Origin: Elizabethkingia meningoseptica_A
GTDB taxonomy: Bacteria > Bacteroidota > Bacteroidia > Flavobacteriales > Weeksellaceae
Length of the DNA: 64,000 nucleotides
Reading direction: 5' to 3'
Assembly: GCF_045762675.1 (NCBI RefSeq)
Contig: NZ_JBJDLK010000001.1
Coordinates: forward strand, 124,001-188,000
Below, one piece after another: positions 18,128 through 26,699 of this stretch; the first letter of the stretch is position 1; every line of letters begins with the position of its first letter. The notes under the pieces were generated by a model, which saw only the letters and a list, made by a program, of their open reading frames with translations, searched no databases and was not told the DNA's origin. The position numbers and the translations under genes were made by a program.

Positions 18128-18976
18128 TTATTTTATATCAAGAAATAATTTCGGGTTAACCGGAGTATTATTTTTATGAACTTCATAGTGAAGGTGAGGC
18201 CCTGTTGAACGTCCGGAATTTCCGGATTTGGCAATTACTTCCCCTACTTTAATTTTTTGATTGGCAGTGACCAGTACCTCAGATAAGTGTCCGTAAAGAG
18301 TTGCCAGTCCGTTTCCGTGAGATACAATAATACAGTTTCCGTAGCCACCTTTCTGGCCTGCAAATATTACAGTTCCCTGCGCTGCGCTTTTTACATCTGA
18401 GCCAAAAGGCACCGCAATATCCAAACCTTTATGGAACTGCATTACTTCAGGATCCTGTGTCGTTTTTTCAGTGGCTGCAGAAACACCGGTAGAATCTTTT
18501 GGTAAGTTAATACCAGCCATAACGATTCTTTTCGGAGGGATAGGATTTTTTCTGATACCAAAGTTAGAAGAAATTTGTCCGTTTGTTGGAATTCCCAGAG
18601 GAATCTGCTGCAGTTTAGTCTGATAATCGACTAATGCCTGGATGTACCTGTTGGCCTGCTTACTCAGGTATATACTATTAGAAAGGCTTTCAGCGTCCAG
18701 TGCTTCAATTTGTGGCGCCTGAATATTTTTAGATTCAAGAAAGTCCGAAAGATTTTTAATAACACCATCAAGTTGGGTAAGATTGTTTTTTACTTCCGCA
18801 TAATCCATGCTGTCTTTCTGATCTTTAATCTGAACCAGATTTACCTCATATACTTTATTATTTCTTGTACTAAAAGCGTAAATCATAAATACAGATTGTA
18901 AGAAAATAACAGCCAGCAGACCATATATTGTATACCTTAGATTCTTACGGGACGAAAAAAAATGTTTCATACTCAT
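18128..18976 (-). CDS. M23 family (LytM-type) peptidoglycan endopeptidase
   Basis: This 282-residue protein has an N-terminal membrane anchor (TIYGLLAVIFLQSVFMIY), a coiled-coil region around 45-120, and a C-terminal M23 domain. The zinc ligands are in HKGLDIAVPFG and HLHYEV, with VSHGNGLATLYGHL between. These enzymes cut peptide cross-links in the cell wall; anchored versions often act in division or envelope remodelling. All metal ligands are present, so it should be active. It is divergent from gpsA. Confidence 0.9.
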   Translation of the reverse strand: MSMKHFFSSRKNLRYTIYGLLAVIFLQSVFMIYAFSTRNNKVYEVNLVQIKDQKDSMDYAEVKNNLTQLDGVIKNLSDFLESKNIQAPQIEALDAESLSNSIYLSKQANRYIQALVDYQTKLQQIPLGIPTNGQISSNFGIRKNPIPPKRIVMAGINLPKDSTGVSAATEKTTQDPEVMQFHKGLDIAVPFGSDVKSAAQGTVIFAGQKGGYGNCIIVSHGNGLATLYGHLSEVLVTANQKIKVGEVIAKSGNSGRSTGPHLHYEVHKNNTPVNPKLFLDIK

Positions 18977-18991
18977 GAAATATTAGGGAGG

Positions 18992-18999
18992 CAAAAATA
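18992..18999 (-). promoter_or_regulatory. -7 box for the M23 peptidase gene
   Basis: On the minus strand this reads TATTTTTG, matching TAnnTTTG, 15 bases upstream of the start codon. Confidence 0.5.
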
Positions 19000-19131
19000 A
19001 ATAAAATAATATAAATGCTTTTTTAAAAAATTACATATTTCACTGTTAATGTGACGTTTAATTGCATTTTTATTAATTTTTTTTATTTGAGAAATAAGAC
19101 GCAAAACCTTTAGTGTTTATCGCTTATGTTG

Positions 19132-19139
19132 TATATTTG
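19132..19139 (+). promoter_or_regulatory. -7 box for gpsA
   Basis: TATATTTG matches TAnnTTTG exactly, 19 bases before the ATG at 19159. Confidence 0.65.
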
Positions 19140-19158
19140 TGGAACCTAAATTCTAATA

Positions 19159-20169
19159 ATGGCTAAGAAGAAATCCGGGAACGGTATCAGTGTCGGCGTT
19201 GTAGGGAGCGGGAGTTTTGCTACGGCAATAGTAAAGATGCTGACAGAAAACTGTAAAACGATTCATTGGTGTGTAAGAAATGAGTTTGTAAAAGGAGCAA
19301 TTGAATTAAAAAAGCATAATCCTTCATATCTTACAGCTGTACTTTTTAACCTCAAACAGTTGCAACTGACAACAGATATTAATGAACTGGTATCTGCATG
19401 TGATGTTATTATTCTGGCAACACCTTCTATTTATCTTGGTAAAACACTGGAACCACTGAATACAGATCTTCAGGGAAAAGTTTTTGTGTCTGCAATTAAA
19501 GGGATTGTCCCTGAGCAGAATGACGTTGTTGCTCATTTTTTAAGAGATAAATATAATATTGGTTTCAGAAGTCAGGCCGTAATTTCCGGCCCTTGTCATG
19601 CTGAAGAAGTCGCTATGGAAAGGCTTTCTTATCTTACAGTATCTGCTGCAGATGAAGAAAATACAGCTAAAGTGGCAAAACTTTTAGAATCTGATTTTAT
19701 TAAAGTAAGTCAGTCTTCCGATATTTTAGGAAACGAATACAGTGCTGTACTGAAAAATATATACGCTATCGGCGCCGGAATGGCTGCCGGATTGGGCTAT
19801 GGTGATAACTTCAATGCAGTATATGTTTCAAATGCAATTCGTGAAATGGAACTCTATCTGGATGCTATTTATCCGGAGCCGAGAGACGTTAATGAATCTG
19901 CTTTCCTGGGAGACTTACTCGTAACGGCTTATTCATTGTTCAGCCGTAACAGAATGCTGGGGAATTTGATAGGGAAGGGATATACCGTAAAATCGGCTAT
20001 TCAGTCCATGAGTATGGTGGCGGAAGGTTATTATGCAACAAAAAGTATTTATGAAATCGGAAAACAAAAAAAGCTTAAGCTGCCGATTGTAAATACAGTG
20101 TATGAAATACTTTATGAAGAGAAGAATGCAGAAAAGCAGTTTAAAAAACTCACAACCAAGCTTAACTAA
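19159..20169 (+). CDS. gpsA: NAD(P)H-dependent glycerol-3-phosphate dehydrogenase
   Basis: This 336-residue enzyme reduces dihydroxyacetone phosphate to sn-glycerol 3-phosphate for phospholipid synthesis. The Rossmann fold begins with GVVGSGSFATAIVKML, and the substrate domain contains GNEYSAVLKNIYAIGAGM with the catalytic lysine. Length is normal. It is 29 bases upstream of mqo and probably shares its transcript. Confidence 0.93.
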   Translation: MAKKKSGNGISVGVVGSGSFATAIVKMLTENCKTIHWCVRNEFVKGAIELKKHNPSYLTAVLFNLKQLQLTTDINELVSACDVIILATPSIYLGKTLEPLNTDLQGKVFVSAIKGIVPEQNDVVAHFLRDKYNIGFRSQAVISGPCHAEEVAMERLSYLTVSAADEENTAKVAKLLESDFIKVSQSSDILGNEYSAVLKNIYAIGAGMAAGLGYGDNFNAVYVSNAIREMELYLDAIYPEPRDVNESAFLGDLLVTAYSLFSRNRMLGNLIGKGYTVKSAIQSMSMVAEGYYATKSIYEIGKQKKLKLPIVNTVYEILYEEKNAEKQFKKLTTKLN

Positions 20170-20198
20170 ATTCTATAATATAAAATTGTTATAATAAA

Positions 20199-21680
20199 AT
20201 GAATCCGAAACCTAAATACGATGTCGTTCTTATTGGCGGAGGTATAATGAGTGCAACTTTGGGCACGATGCTGCACGAGTTTGACCCAAATCTGAAAATT
20301 GCACTTTTCGAAAGATTAAAAGATGTTGCCAGAGAAAGTTCATCTGCATGGAACAATGCAGGAACAGGACATTCTGCATTCTGTGAGCTGAATTATACCA
20401 CAGAGAAAAAAGATGGATCAATAGACATCAGTAAAGCTGAAAAGATTGCTGAACAATTTGAAATTTCAAAACAATTCTGGGCTTACCTGGTCAGCAAAGG
20501 ATACATTGATTCTCCTAAAGAATTCATCAATTCCTGTCCGCATATGAGTCTGGTATTTGGTGAAAAAGATATTGAATTTTTGAGAAAACGTCATCAGACT
20601 ATGACAAAATCTCACTTGTTTGAAGGAATGGAATTTTCCGACGATCATGACAAACTGAGAGAGTGGGTTCCTTTAATTATGCGTTCGCGTAATGCTTCTG
20701 AAAAGCTGGCTGCAACAAGAATGGCTATGGGAACAGATGTTGACTTCGGAGCTTTAACAAAAAAGCTTGTAAAACATCTGGAAGAAGCTCCTAATGTAGA
20801 AGTTTTCCGTTATCACGAAGTAAAAGACATCGATGATAATGACGGAAAATGGAGAATGAAAATTAAAGACAGACTGAATAACCATCCGGTAGAAGTGGAA
20901 GCTGACTTTGTTTTCATCGGAGCAGGAGGTTATGCATTACCATTATTAGACAGTTCCGATATCAAGGAAAGTAAAGGATACGGCGGTTTTCCGGTAAGCG
21001 GGCAATGGCTGGTAACAAAAGATCCTGAACTTATTGCAATGCACCACGCTAAAGTATATACACAGGCAACAGTAGATGCACCTCCAATGAGTGTACCACA
21101 CTTGGACCTTAGAATTATCGACGGTGAGAAAGCTCTGCTTTTCGGACCTTTCGCAGGATTCTCTACTAAGTTCCTTAAAAATGGTAGCTATCTTGACTTA
21201 CCTGAAAGTATCAACTTTAAAAATATCCGCTCCTTATTTGGTGCATGGTGGCATAATCTTTCATTAACAAGATACCTGATCCGACAGGTAACGATGAGTA
21301 AAGATCAGCGTATTGCCCACCTGAGAGACTTTATAAAAGATGCTAATGCCGACAAGTGGGAATTAATGCTTGCCGGTCAGAGAGTACAGATTATTAAAAA
21401 AGATGAGGCTGAAGGTGGTAAACTGGAATTCGGTACAGAAGTGGTAACGAATAAAAGAGGAACAATTGCATCCTTATTAGGTGCTTCTCCCGGAGCAAGT
21501 ACTGCGGCTTTTGCCATGATTAATATTCTGGAGAAATGCTTTGGTGATAAGCTTCAGAAAGAATGGAGAGAAAAACTTCTGGAAATGGTACCTACCTACG
21601 GAAGAAAACTTAAAGACAGTGGTGAACTTACAAACAGGGTAAGAAATTATACAAAAGAAAAGCTTGAACTCGAATACTAA
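20199..21680 (+). CDS. mqo: Malate:quinone oxidoreductase
   Basis: This 493-residue FAD enzyme oxidises malate to oxaloacetate and passes electrons to the quinone pool at the inner membrane. It opens with the FAD-binding LIGGGIMSATLGTML and contains ESSSAWNNAGTGHSA and VFIGAGGYALPLL, typical of Mqo. Family length is about 490-500. The stop codon overlaps the start of the DUF1684 gene in a TAATG junction, implying translational coupling. Confidence 0.95.
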   Translation: MNPKPKYDVVLIGGGIMSATLGTMLHEFDPNLKIALFERLKDVARESSSAWNNAGTGHSAFCELNYTTEKKDGSIDISKAEKIAEQFEISKQFWAYLVSKGYIDSPKEFINSCPHMSLVFGEKDIEFLRKRHQTMTKSHLFEGMEFSDDHDKLREWVPLIMRSRNASEKLAATRMAMGTDVDFGALTKKLVKHLEEAPNVEVFRYHEVKDIDDNDGKWRMKIKDRLNNHPVEVEADFVFIGAGGYALPLLDSSDIKESKGYGGFPVSGQWLVTKDPELIAMHHAKVYTQATVDAPPMSVPHLDLRIIDGEKALLFGPFAGFSTKFLKNGSYLDLPESINFKNIRSLFGAWWHNLSLTRYLIRQVTMSKDQRIAHLRDFIKDANADKWELMLAGQRVQIIKKDEAEGGKLEFGTEVVTNKRGTIASLLGASPGASTAAFAMINILEKCFGDKLQKEWREKLLEMVPTYGRKLKDSGELTNRVRNYTKEKLELEY

Positions 21681-22282
21681 TGAGATACCTGTTTGTTTTC
21701 CTGTTAAGTATCTTCGCATTCGGTCAGAAGAAAGAAGTAAAGGATATCCTGAAATTTCAGAAAGACCTGAATGCCGAATACAAGAATCCGAAAGAAAGTC
21801 CGCTGCGCGGTGAGCGTCTGGCTGATTTTCAGGCATTGCCTTTTTTCAATATTGATCTGAAATACAGAGTGCCTGCAAAACTGGAAATAACTAAGGATGC
21901 TGAAGTTTTTGAATTACCAACTTCTTCAGGAAAAACAAAGAAGTATAAAGAATATGGTACCCTTTCTTTTACACTGAACGGCGAACCGTATTCATTGAAA
22001 GTATACCAGAGTCAGGATCTTATTAAAAAAGCCGGTTTTGAAGACCATCTTTTCCTGCCCTTCAGAGATAATACAAATGAAGTTGAAACCTATGGAGGCG
22101 GGCGCTATATCGATCTGAAAATTCCAAAGAAAAATAATGAGATGATTCTGGACTTTAACAAAGCGTATAATCCTTATTGTGCTTATAATGCTTTCGATTA
22201 TAACTGTCCCATTGTACCTTTAGAAAACAAGCTTCCTGTGAAGATAAGTGCAGGAGTCAGGTATGAAGATATATACCATTAA
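21680..22282 (+). CDS. DUF1684 protein, exported
   Basis: This 200-residue protein has a short signal peptide (MRYLFVFLLSIFAFG). The C-terminal signature NPYCAYNAFDYNCPIVPLEN is diagnostic of DUF1684, which is beta-rich and found across Bacteroidetes and Actinobacteria. No activity is established that I can name. Its start overlaps the mqo stop by one base. Confidence 0.8.
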   Translation: MRYLFVFLLSIFAFGQKKEVKDILKFQKDLNAEYKNPKESPLRGERLADFQALPFFNIDLKYRVPAKLEITKDAEVFELPTSSGKTKKYKEYGTLSFTLNGEPYSLKVYQSQDLIKKAGFEDHLFLPFRDNTNEVETYGGGRYIDLKIPKKNNEMILDFNKAYNPYCAYNAFDYNCPIVPLENKLPVKISAGVRYEDIYH

Positions 22283-22288
22283 AATACA

Positions 22289-22319
22289 AGCCCCGGAACT
22301 CCGGGGCTTTCTTTTTTTA
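22289..22319. terminator. Terminator between the DUF1684 gene and the hexuronate transporter gene
   Basis: Perfect stem AGCCCCGGA ACT (T)CCGGGGCT is followed by a T-rich run on the plus strand; the convergent gene stops at 22317, so it may act in both directions. Confidence 0.85.
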
Positions 22320-23684
22320 TAAATCAGTGATCGGTTTATATTTAGGGACTAAAAGTTTCATAATGCTCCATGCCAGAATATAAGCAACCGCGCAATACGT
22401 AAACATAATAGTATACCCGGTTTCTATACTGCCTTTCTTTTCATAAAAGTCGAATAAAGGACCTCCGATTTTTGAGATCAGTACACCGCCTATACCTCCG
22501 GCCATACCTCCGATTCCTGTAACAGAAGCGACAGTTTTACGGGGGAACATATCGGATACCGTGGTGAAAATATTAGCACTCCATGCCTGGTGCGCAGAAG
22601 CTCCAATCCCGATAAGGATTACTGGAACCCAATAACCAAAAGAACCTAAAGGCTGTGCAGCCAGTACAGCAAGAGGAAATAATGCGATAAAGAACATCGC
22701 ACGCATTCTGCCATCATATGCCAGATACCCCTTCTTAATAAAGTACATAGGGAACCAGCCACCGGATATACTGCCCACCATCGTCATACTATACAGGACA
22801 AACAATGGCAAAGCAAGCTGCTTCCCGGTTAAATGATATTGTACTTCCAGGTATTTCGGCAGCCAGAACAGAAAGAACCACCATACACCGTCAGTAAGAA
22901 ATTTACCAATAGCAAAAGCCCATGCCTGCTTATATTGTAATAATCTGAACCAGGAAACCTTTTTAGCATCTTCAGGATTTTCACTCTGGTCTACACTCGT
23001 ATCTACGTCACTGCGGATATACGCAAGCTCTTCGGCAGAAAGTCTCTTTTGTTTTTCAGGAGATTCATAAATAAAGAACCAGAAGATCAGCCAAATAAAT
23101 CCAATCCCTCCGATAATCATAAATGTAGATTCCCAGCCGTATTTTTCTGAAAGAACAGGAACACTAAGCGGAGCCAGAATAGCCCCGATATTACTTCCGG
23201 AATTAAAAATTCCGGTGGCCAGCGCACGTTCTTTCTTAGGGAAATATTCCGCTGTTGTTTTTATGGCAGCAGGAAAATTACCGGATTCCCCGATTCCAAG
23301 TACTGCACGTGCAATAACAAAACCTACAATCGATACAGGAACGCTGGCAAGTCCTACCCAGCCCATTACCGAATTGGCTGCCGTGCCTATATCTATGGCA
23401 TGTGCATGCATCATTGCACCAAGACTCCATATGACGATAGCTATGGCAAATCCCCATTTTGTTCCCATTTTATCAATGATTCTGCCTGCAAACAGCAAAG
23501 AAATAGCATATACAAACTGAAAGACAGCTGTAATATTTCCATAATCGCTGTTGCTCCAGCCAAACTCATGAGTAAGCTCCGGAGCCAGAAGACTTAATAC
23601 CTGTCTGTCGAGATAATTAATAGTGGTTGCGAAAAACAGGAGGCCACATATCGTCCATCTGTATTTTCCGATACTTTTTTCCAT
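22317..23684 (-). CDS. MFS hexuronate transporter (ExuT/anion:cation symporter family)
   Basis: This 455-residue protein has 12 predicted membrane helices. The opening YRWTICGLLFFATTINYLDR is characteristic of the ExuT/GudP branch of the ACS family, and ARAVLGIGESGNFPAAIKT is its helix 4 signature. It is downstream of kduD and kduI on the same strand, 17 bases after kduI. By this context it imports galacturonate, glucuronate or their unsaturated derivatives. Exact substrate is inferred. Confidence 0.85.
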   Translation of the reverse strand: MEKSIGKYRWTICGLLFFATTINYLDRQVLSLLAPELTHEFGWSNSDYGNITAVFQFVYAISLLFAGRIIDKMGTKWGFAIAIVIWSLGAMMHAHAIDIGTAANSVMGWVGLASVPVSIVGFVIARAVLGIGESGNFPAAIKTTAEYFPKKERALATGIFNSGSNIGAILAPLSVPVLSEKYGWESTFMIIGGIGFIWLIFWFFIYESPEKQKRLSAEELAYIRSDVDTSVDQSENPEDAKKVSWFRLLQYKQAWAFAIGKFLTDGVWWFFLFWLPKYLEVQYHLTGKQLALPLFVLYSMTMVGSISGGWFPMYFIKKGYLAYDGRMRAMFFIALFPLAVLAAQPLGSFGYWVPVILIGIGASAHQAWSANIFTTVSDMFPRKTVASVTGIGGMAGGIGGVLISKIGGPLFDFYEKKGSIETGYTIMFTYCAVAYILAWSIMKLLVPKYKPITDL

Positions 23685-23701
23685 AATCTAAAAGCTTATG
23701 G

Positions 23702-24532
23702 TTATAAAAGCACGTCTAACGGTGCAGGATCCATATCGTCATACCTTTTGTTTTCACCTGCCATACCCCATATAAATCCGTAATTGGAAGTTCCGGCACC
23801 AAAATGAACACTCCATGAAGGCGATATAACAGCCTCATGATTTTTCATAATAATATGACGGGTTTCCTCAGGTTCTCCCATCATATGAAATAGCTTCTGG
23901 CCATCCGGCAAATCGAAATAAAAATAAACTTCCGTTCTGCGGGTATGGGTATGCGGTGGTACAGAATTCCATACGCTTCCTTCATCCAGTACAGTTAATC
24001 CCATCACCAGCTGGCAACTCTGAATTCCGGCTTCATGAATGTATTTGTAGATAGTTCTTCTGTTTGAAGTTTTGGAATCTCCAAGCGTTACCGGCGCAGC
24101 CTGCTCTTTTGTATATTTTGTGGTCGGATGTTCATGGTGGGCAGGAGATGATAACAGATAATACATCGCAGGGTTATTCTGATCCTCACTGGACAATGTA
24201 ACGTGCTGAGCACCTTTTCCCACATACAGGCAATCCAGTTTTTCTAATGAATAGACCTCACCATCCACTTCAACACTGCCTTTGCCGCCAACATTAATAA
24301 TGCCTAATTCTCTTCTCTGAAGAAAAAAGTCCGCTTTTAACTCTTCGTGGGTTTCAAGCTTTAGTTGCTGGCTTACAGGTTTTGCTCCGCCTATAATAAG
24401 TCTGTCGTAGTGAGAATAAGTAAGATTGATCCGGTCTTCATGTATGAGATTTTTCACAAGGAACTCCTGACGTAGTGTTGTAGTGTCCATCGCTTTAACT
24501 TCGCGGGGACTGCTCTCAAATCTAATTTGCAT
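23702..24532 (-). CDS. kduI: 5-dehydro-4-deoxy-D-glucuronate isomerase
   Basis: This 276-residue cupin enzyme converts 5-keto-4-deoxyuronate, made from unsaturated uronates released by pectin or glycosaminoglycan lyases, to 2,5-diketo-3-deoxygluconate. Recognisable KduI segments are YSHYDRLIIGGAKP, NVGGKGSV and VPPHTHTRRTEVYFYF, which carries the metal-binding histidines and glutamate. Family length is about 278. It lies between kduD and the hexuronate transporter. Confidence 0.95.
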   Translation of the reverse strand: MQIRFESSPREVKAMDTTTLRQEFLVKNLIHEDRINLTYSHYDRLIIGGAKPVSQQLKLETHEELKADFFLQRRELGIINVGGKGSVEVDGEVYSLEKLDCLYVGKGAQHVTLSSEDQNNPAMYYLLSSPAHHEHPTTKYTKEQAAPVTLGDSKTSNRRTIYKYIHEAGIQSCQLVMGLTVLDEGSVWNSVPPHTHTRRTEVYFYFDLPDGQKLFHMMGEPEETRHIIMKNHEAVISPSWSVHFGAGTSNYGFIWGMAGENKRYDDMDPAPLDVLL

Positions 24533-24595
24533 GTTTGTAAATTTTTATGGTTGTTAGTTTTTTTATGTTGCAATAGCCATGCACACTATAATCCT

Positions 24596-24614
24596 TATAG
24601 AAAGTCTTTCTATA
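24596..24614 (-). other. Intercistronic hairpin between kduD and kduI
   Basis: TATAGAAAG and CTTTCTATA form a perfect stem around one base in the 120-base gap. It lacks a T-run and may be a processing or stability element that differentially sets kduD and kduI expression. Confidence 0.4.
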
Positions 24615-24652
24615 ATGTTTTTTAGGTCCGGCTGTTATTTGGGTTATAGAGT

Positions 24653-25417
24653 TTAACGTCCCATCCAGCCGCCGTCTACGGTAAGGATAGTGCCATCTAC
24701 ATAGTTGCTGGCCGATGAAGAAAGGAAAACAGCAGGGCCCGCAAAATCTTCCGGAACTCCCCATCTTCCCGATGGTATTCTGTCCAGAATAGATTTGCTG
24801 CGTTCTTCGTCCTGACGCAATGCCTCCGTATTGTCTGTGGCGATATAGCCCGGCGCAATCCCGTTTACATTAATTCCTTTGGAAGACCATTCATTGGAAA
24901 GTGCTTTTACAAGACTGGCCAATGCACCTTTGCTGGCAGCATAACCCGGAACATTAATTCCTCCCTGAAAACTTAGTAACGAGCAGGTAAATATAATTTT
25001 ACCACTGCCCTTAGCGATCATTTTCTTACCGATTTCACGGGCAAGAATAAAAGGAGTGTCCAGATTGATACTGATTACAGAATCCCAATATTCGTCGGGA
25101 TGTTCAGCTGCGGGTTTTCTCATAATTGTACCGGCATTATTAATCAGGATATCTATTTGAGAATGATTGGCGTTAAGCTGCTGTAGGAATCGGTATACAT
25201 CGTCCCTGTTTTCAGCATCCATTTTATAGAAGTGAAAGTTTCTTCCCAGTTTTTTTACTTCCTGTTCTATTTCAGAATCAGCGGTAATACTTCTGGAAAC
25301 AACAATAATATCAGCGCCTGCCTGAGCAAGGCCCAGAGCCATTCCCCGGCCAATACCTTTATTGCCTCCTGTGACCAGAGCAGTTTTCCCGCTAAGGTCA
25401 AATAATTTGTTCGTCAT
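24653..25417 (-). CDS. kduD: 2-dehydro-3-deoxy-D-gluconate 5-dehydrogenase
   Basis: This 254-residue SDR enzyme reduces 2,5-diketo-3-deoxygluconate to 2-keto-3-deoxygluconate, the step after KduI. NAD-binding motif TGGNKGIGRGMALGL, NNAG, and the catalytic YAASKGAL are all present, and the C-terminus VDGGWMGR is typical of KduD. The start at 25417 is preferred over an upstream in-frame ATG at 25438, because a TATATTTG -7 box covers 25436-25443. Confidence 0.93.
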   Translation of the reverse strand: MTNKLFDLSGKTALVTGGNKGIGRGMALGLAQAGADIIVVSRSITADSEIEQEVKKLGRNFHFYKMDAENRDDVYRFLQQLNANHSQIDILINNAGTIMRKPAAEHPDEYWDSVISINLDTPFILAREIGKKMIAKGSGKIIFTCSLLSFQGGINVPGYAASKGALASLVKALSNEWSSKGINVNGIAPGYIATDNTEALRQDEERSKSILDRIPSGRWGVPEDFAGPAVFLSSSASNYVDGTILTVDGGWMGR

Positions 25418-25435
25418 GGTTGGTTTTAGTTTTTC

Positions 25436-25443
25436 CAAATATA
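25436..25443 (-). promoter_or_regulatory. -7 box for the kduD-kduI-transporter cluster
   Basis: Minus-strand TATATTTG matches TAnnTTTG exactly and lies 18 bases upstream of the chosen kduD start. Confidence 0.6.
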
Positions 25444-25583
25444 ATAATTAATTGCGAAGTCTGGTGAAGTAATTCTTGATTCGGAGGAGTATAAAATTGG
25501 AGTAGGATATTTTGTTGCTGTTAGTTCCCTGATAACGGTGAATGTTTAACAAATTATTAAAATACAGAATAGGGATTATGCAT

Positions 25584-25591
25584 TAAATTTG
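25584..25591 (+). promoter_or_regulatory. -7 box for the first GNAT gene
   Basis: TAAATTTG lies 17 bases before the ATG at 25609. Confidence 0.6.
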
Positions 25592-25608
25592 GCGAATAAT
25601 AATTCAAT

Positions 25609-26085
25609 ATGATTGAGCTTGTAGAATACCAGCCACAGCACTTTGCTGAGCTTACCTCTTATACTTTACCCGAAGAGCAGGCAGTCTTCTCGCGGACGCC
25701 GGTAGAACTTCTGAATAACCCGAGAATTGATGATGAAACAGAACGTTCTTACTATACCATTTTATATAACGGTCAGGCGGTAGGGTTCTTTTTCCTTGAT
25801 TTTACTCATGACAGATGGTATAAGCCGGGAGATCATAAAGCAGCCTTATTGCGGGCGCTTACACTAAACCCTGCTTTTCAGGGAAAAGGAATAGCAAAAA
25901 ATACCATGTTGCAGCTACCGGAATTGGTGAAACGCTATTTTCCGGATATCCACGAAATAGGCTTTGGGGTGAATGTAAAAAATACACATGCCTACCAAAT
26001 GTACCTGAAATCCGGATATGAAGACTCAGGTGAGATTTTCACAGGACCAAGAGGTCCGCAGCATGTTATGGTAAAGAAGTTTTAA
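25609..26085 (+). CDS. GNAT family N-acetyltransferase (copy 1)
   Basis: This 158-residue protein has the GNAT fold. The acetyl-CoA binding motif A is RALTLNPAFQGKGIAK (the Q/RxxGxG/A pattern), followed by FGVNVKNTHAYQMYLKSGYED, the common NxxAxxxYxKxGF motif. Substrate cannot be inferred. It is clearly a paralogue of the next gene, same length and collinear, separated by 137 bases. Confidence 0.85.
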   Translation: MIELVEYQPQHFAELTSYTLPEEQAVFSRTPVELLNNPRIDDETERSYYTILYNGQAVGFFFLDFTHDRWYKPGDHKAALLRALTLNPAFQGKGIAKNTMLQLPELVKRYFPDIHEIGFGVNVKNTHAYQMYLKSGYEDSGEIFTGPRGPQHVMVKKF

Positions 26086-26222
26086 TATACAACATCAGCA
26101 TACTAAACGGGGGCTTTTATATCTTTTAAAAATAGCTCCCGTTGATGTTAAATAACCCCTGAATTAAGCAGTAAAGCTAATTTAGTTTTTTAGAATGTTG
26201 TAAATTCGTGTAAAAACAGATC

Positions 26223-26699
26223 ATGACAGAACTTGTTCCCTATCATCAAGAACACTATGAAGCCTTAACTTCTTATATACTGGATGAATCCCAGTCCCAG
26301 TTTTCATTGGTTCCCAGGCAAATACTGGATAATCCTGCTATAATGGAACTTGAAAATCGTTTTCAGTACACTATTTTACATGAAAATAATATCGTAGGTC
26401 TTTTCTCTCTCGACTTTTCCTCAGACAAGCTTATTTATTCAGATCATGACCACGCTGTTTTATTGCGGGCATTATCAATAAATCCCAGGTTTCAGGGTCG
26501 GGGAATTGCAAAATCAGCCATGCAGAAACTCCCTGCTTTTGTCAAACAGAATTTCCCTGAAGTTGAAGAAATTGTATTTGGAGTAAATGCTACAAATCAG
26601 TCCGCTTACCAGCTTTATATAAAAACAGGTTATCAGGATTCGGGTAAAATTTATGAAGGACTAAAAGGCCCGCAGCATATTATGCGGATGAAGCTTTAA
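26223..26699 (+). CDS. GNAT family N-acetyltransferase (copy 2)
   Basis: This 158-residue paralogue of the preceding gene has matching landmarks: RALSINPRFQGRGIAK, FGVNATNQSAYQLYIKTGYQDSG and a C-terminal GPQHIM. Spacing is retained throughout, indicating an old tandem duplication that has diverged. The stop codon overlaps the convergent mtaB stop by four bases, sharing TTAA. Confidence 0.85.
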   Translation: MTELVPYHQEHYEALTSYILDESQSQFSLVPRQILDNPAIMELENRFQYTILHENNIVGLFSLDFSSDKLIYSDHDHAVLLRALSINPRFQGRGIAKSAMQKLPAFVKQNFPEVEEIVFGVNATNQSAYQLYIKTGYQDSGKIYEGLKGPQHIMRMKL

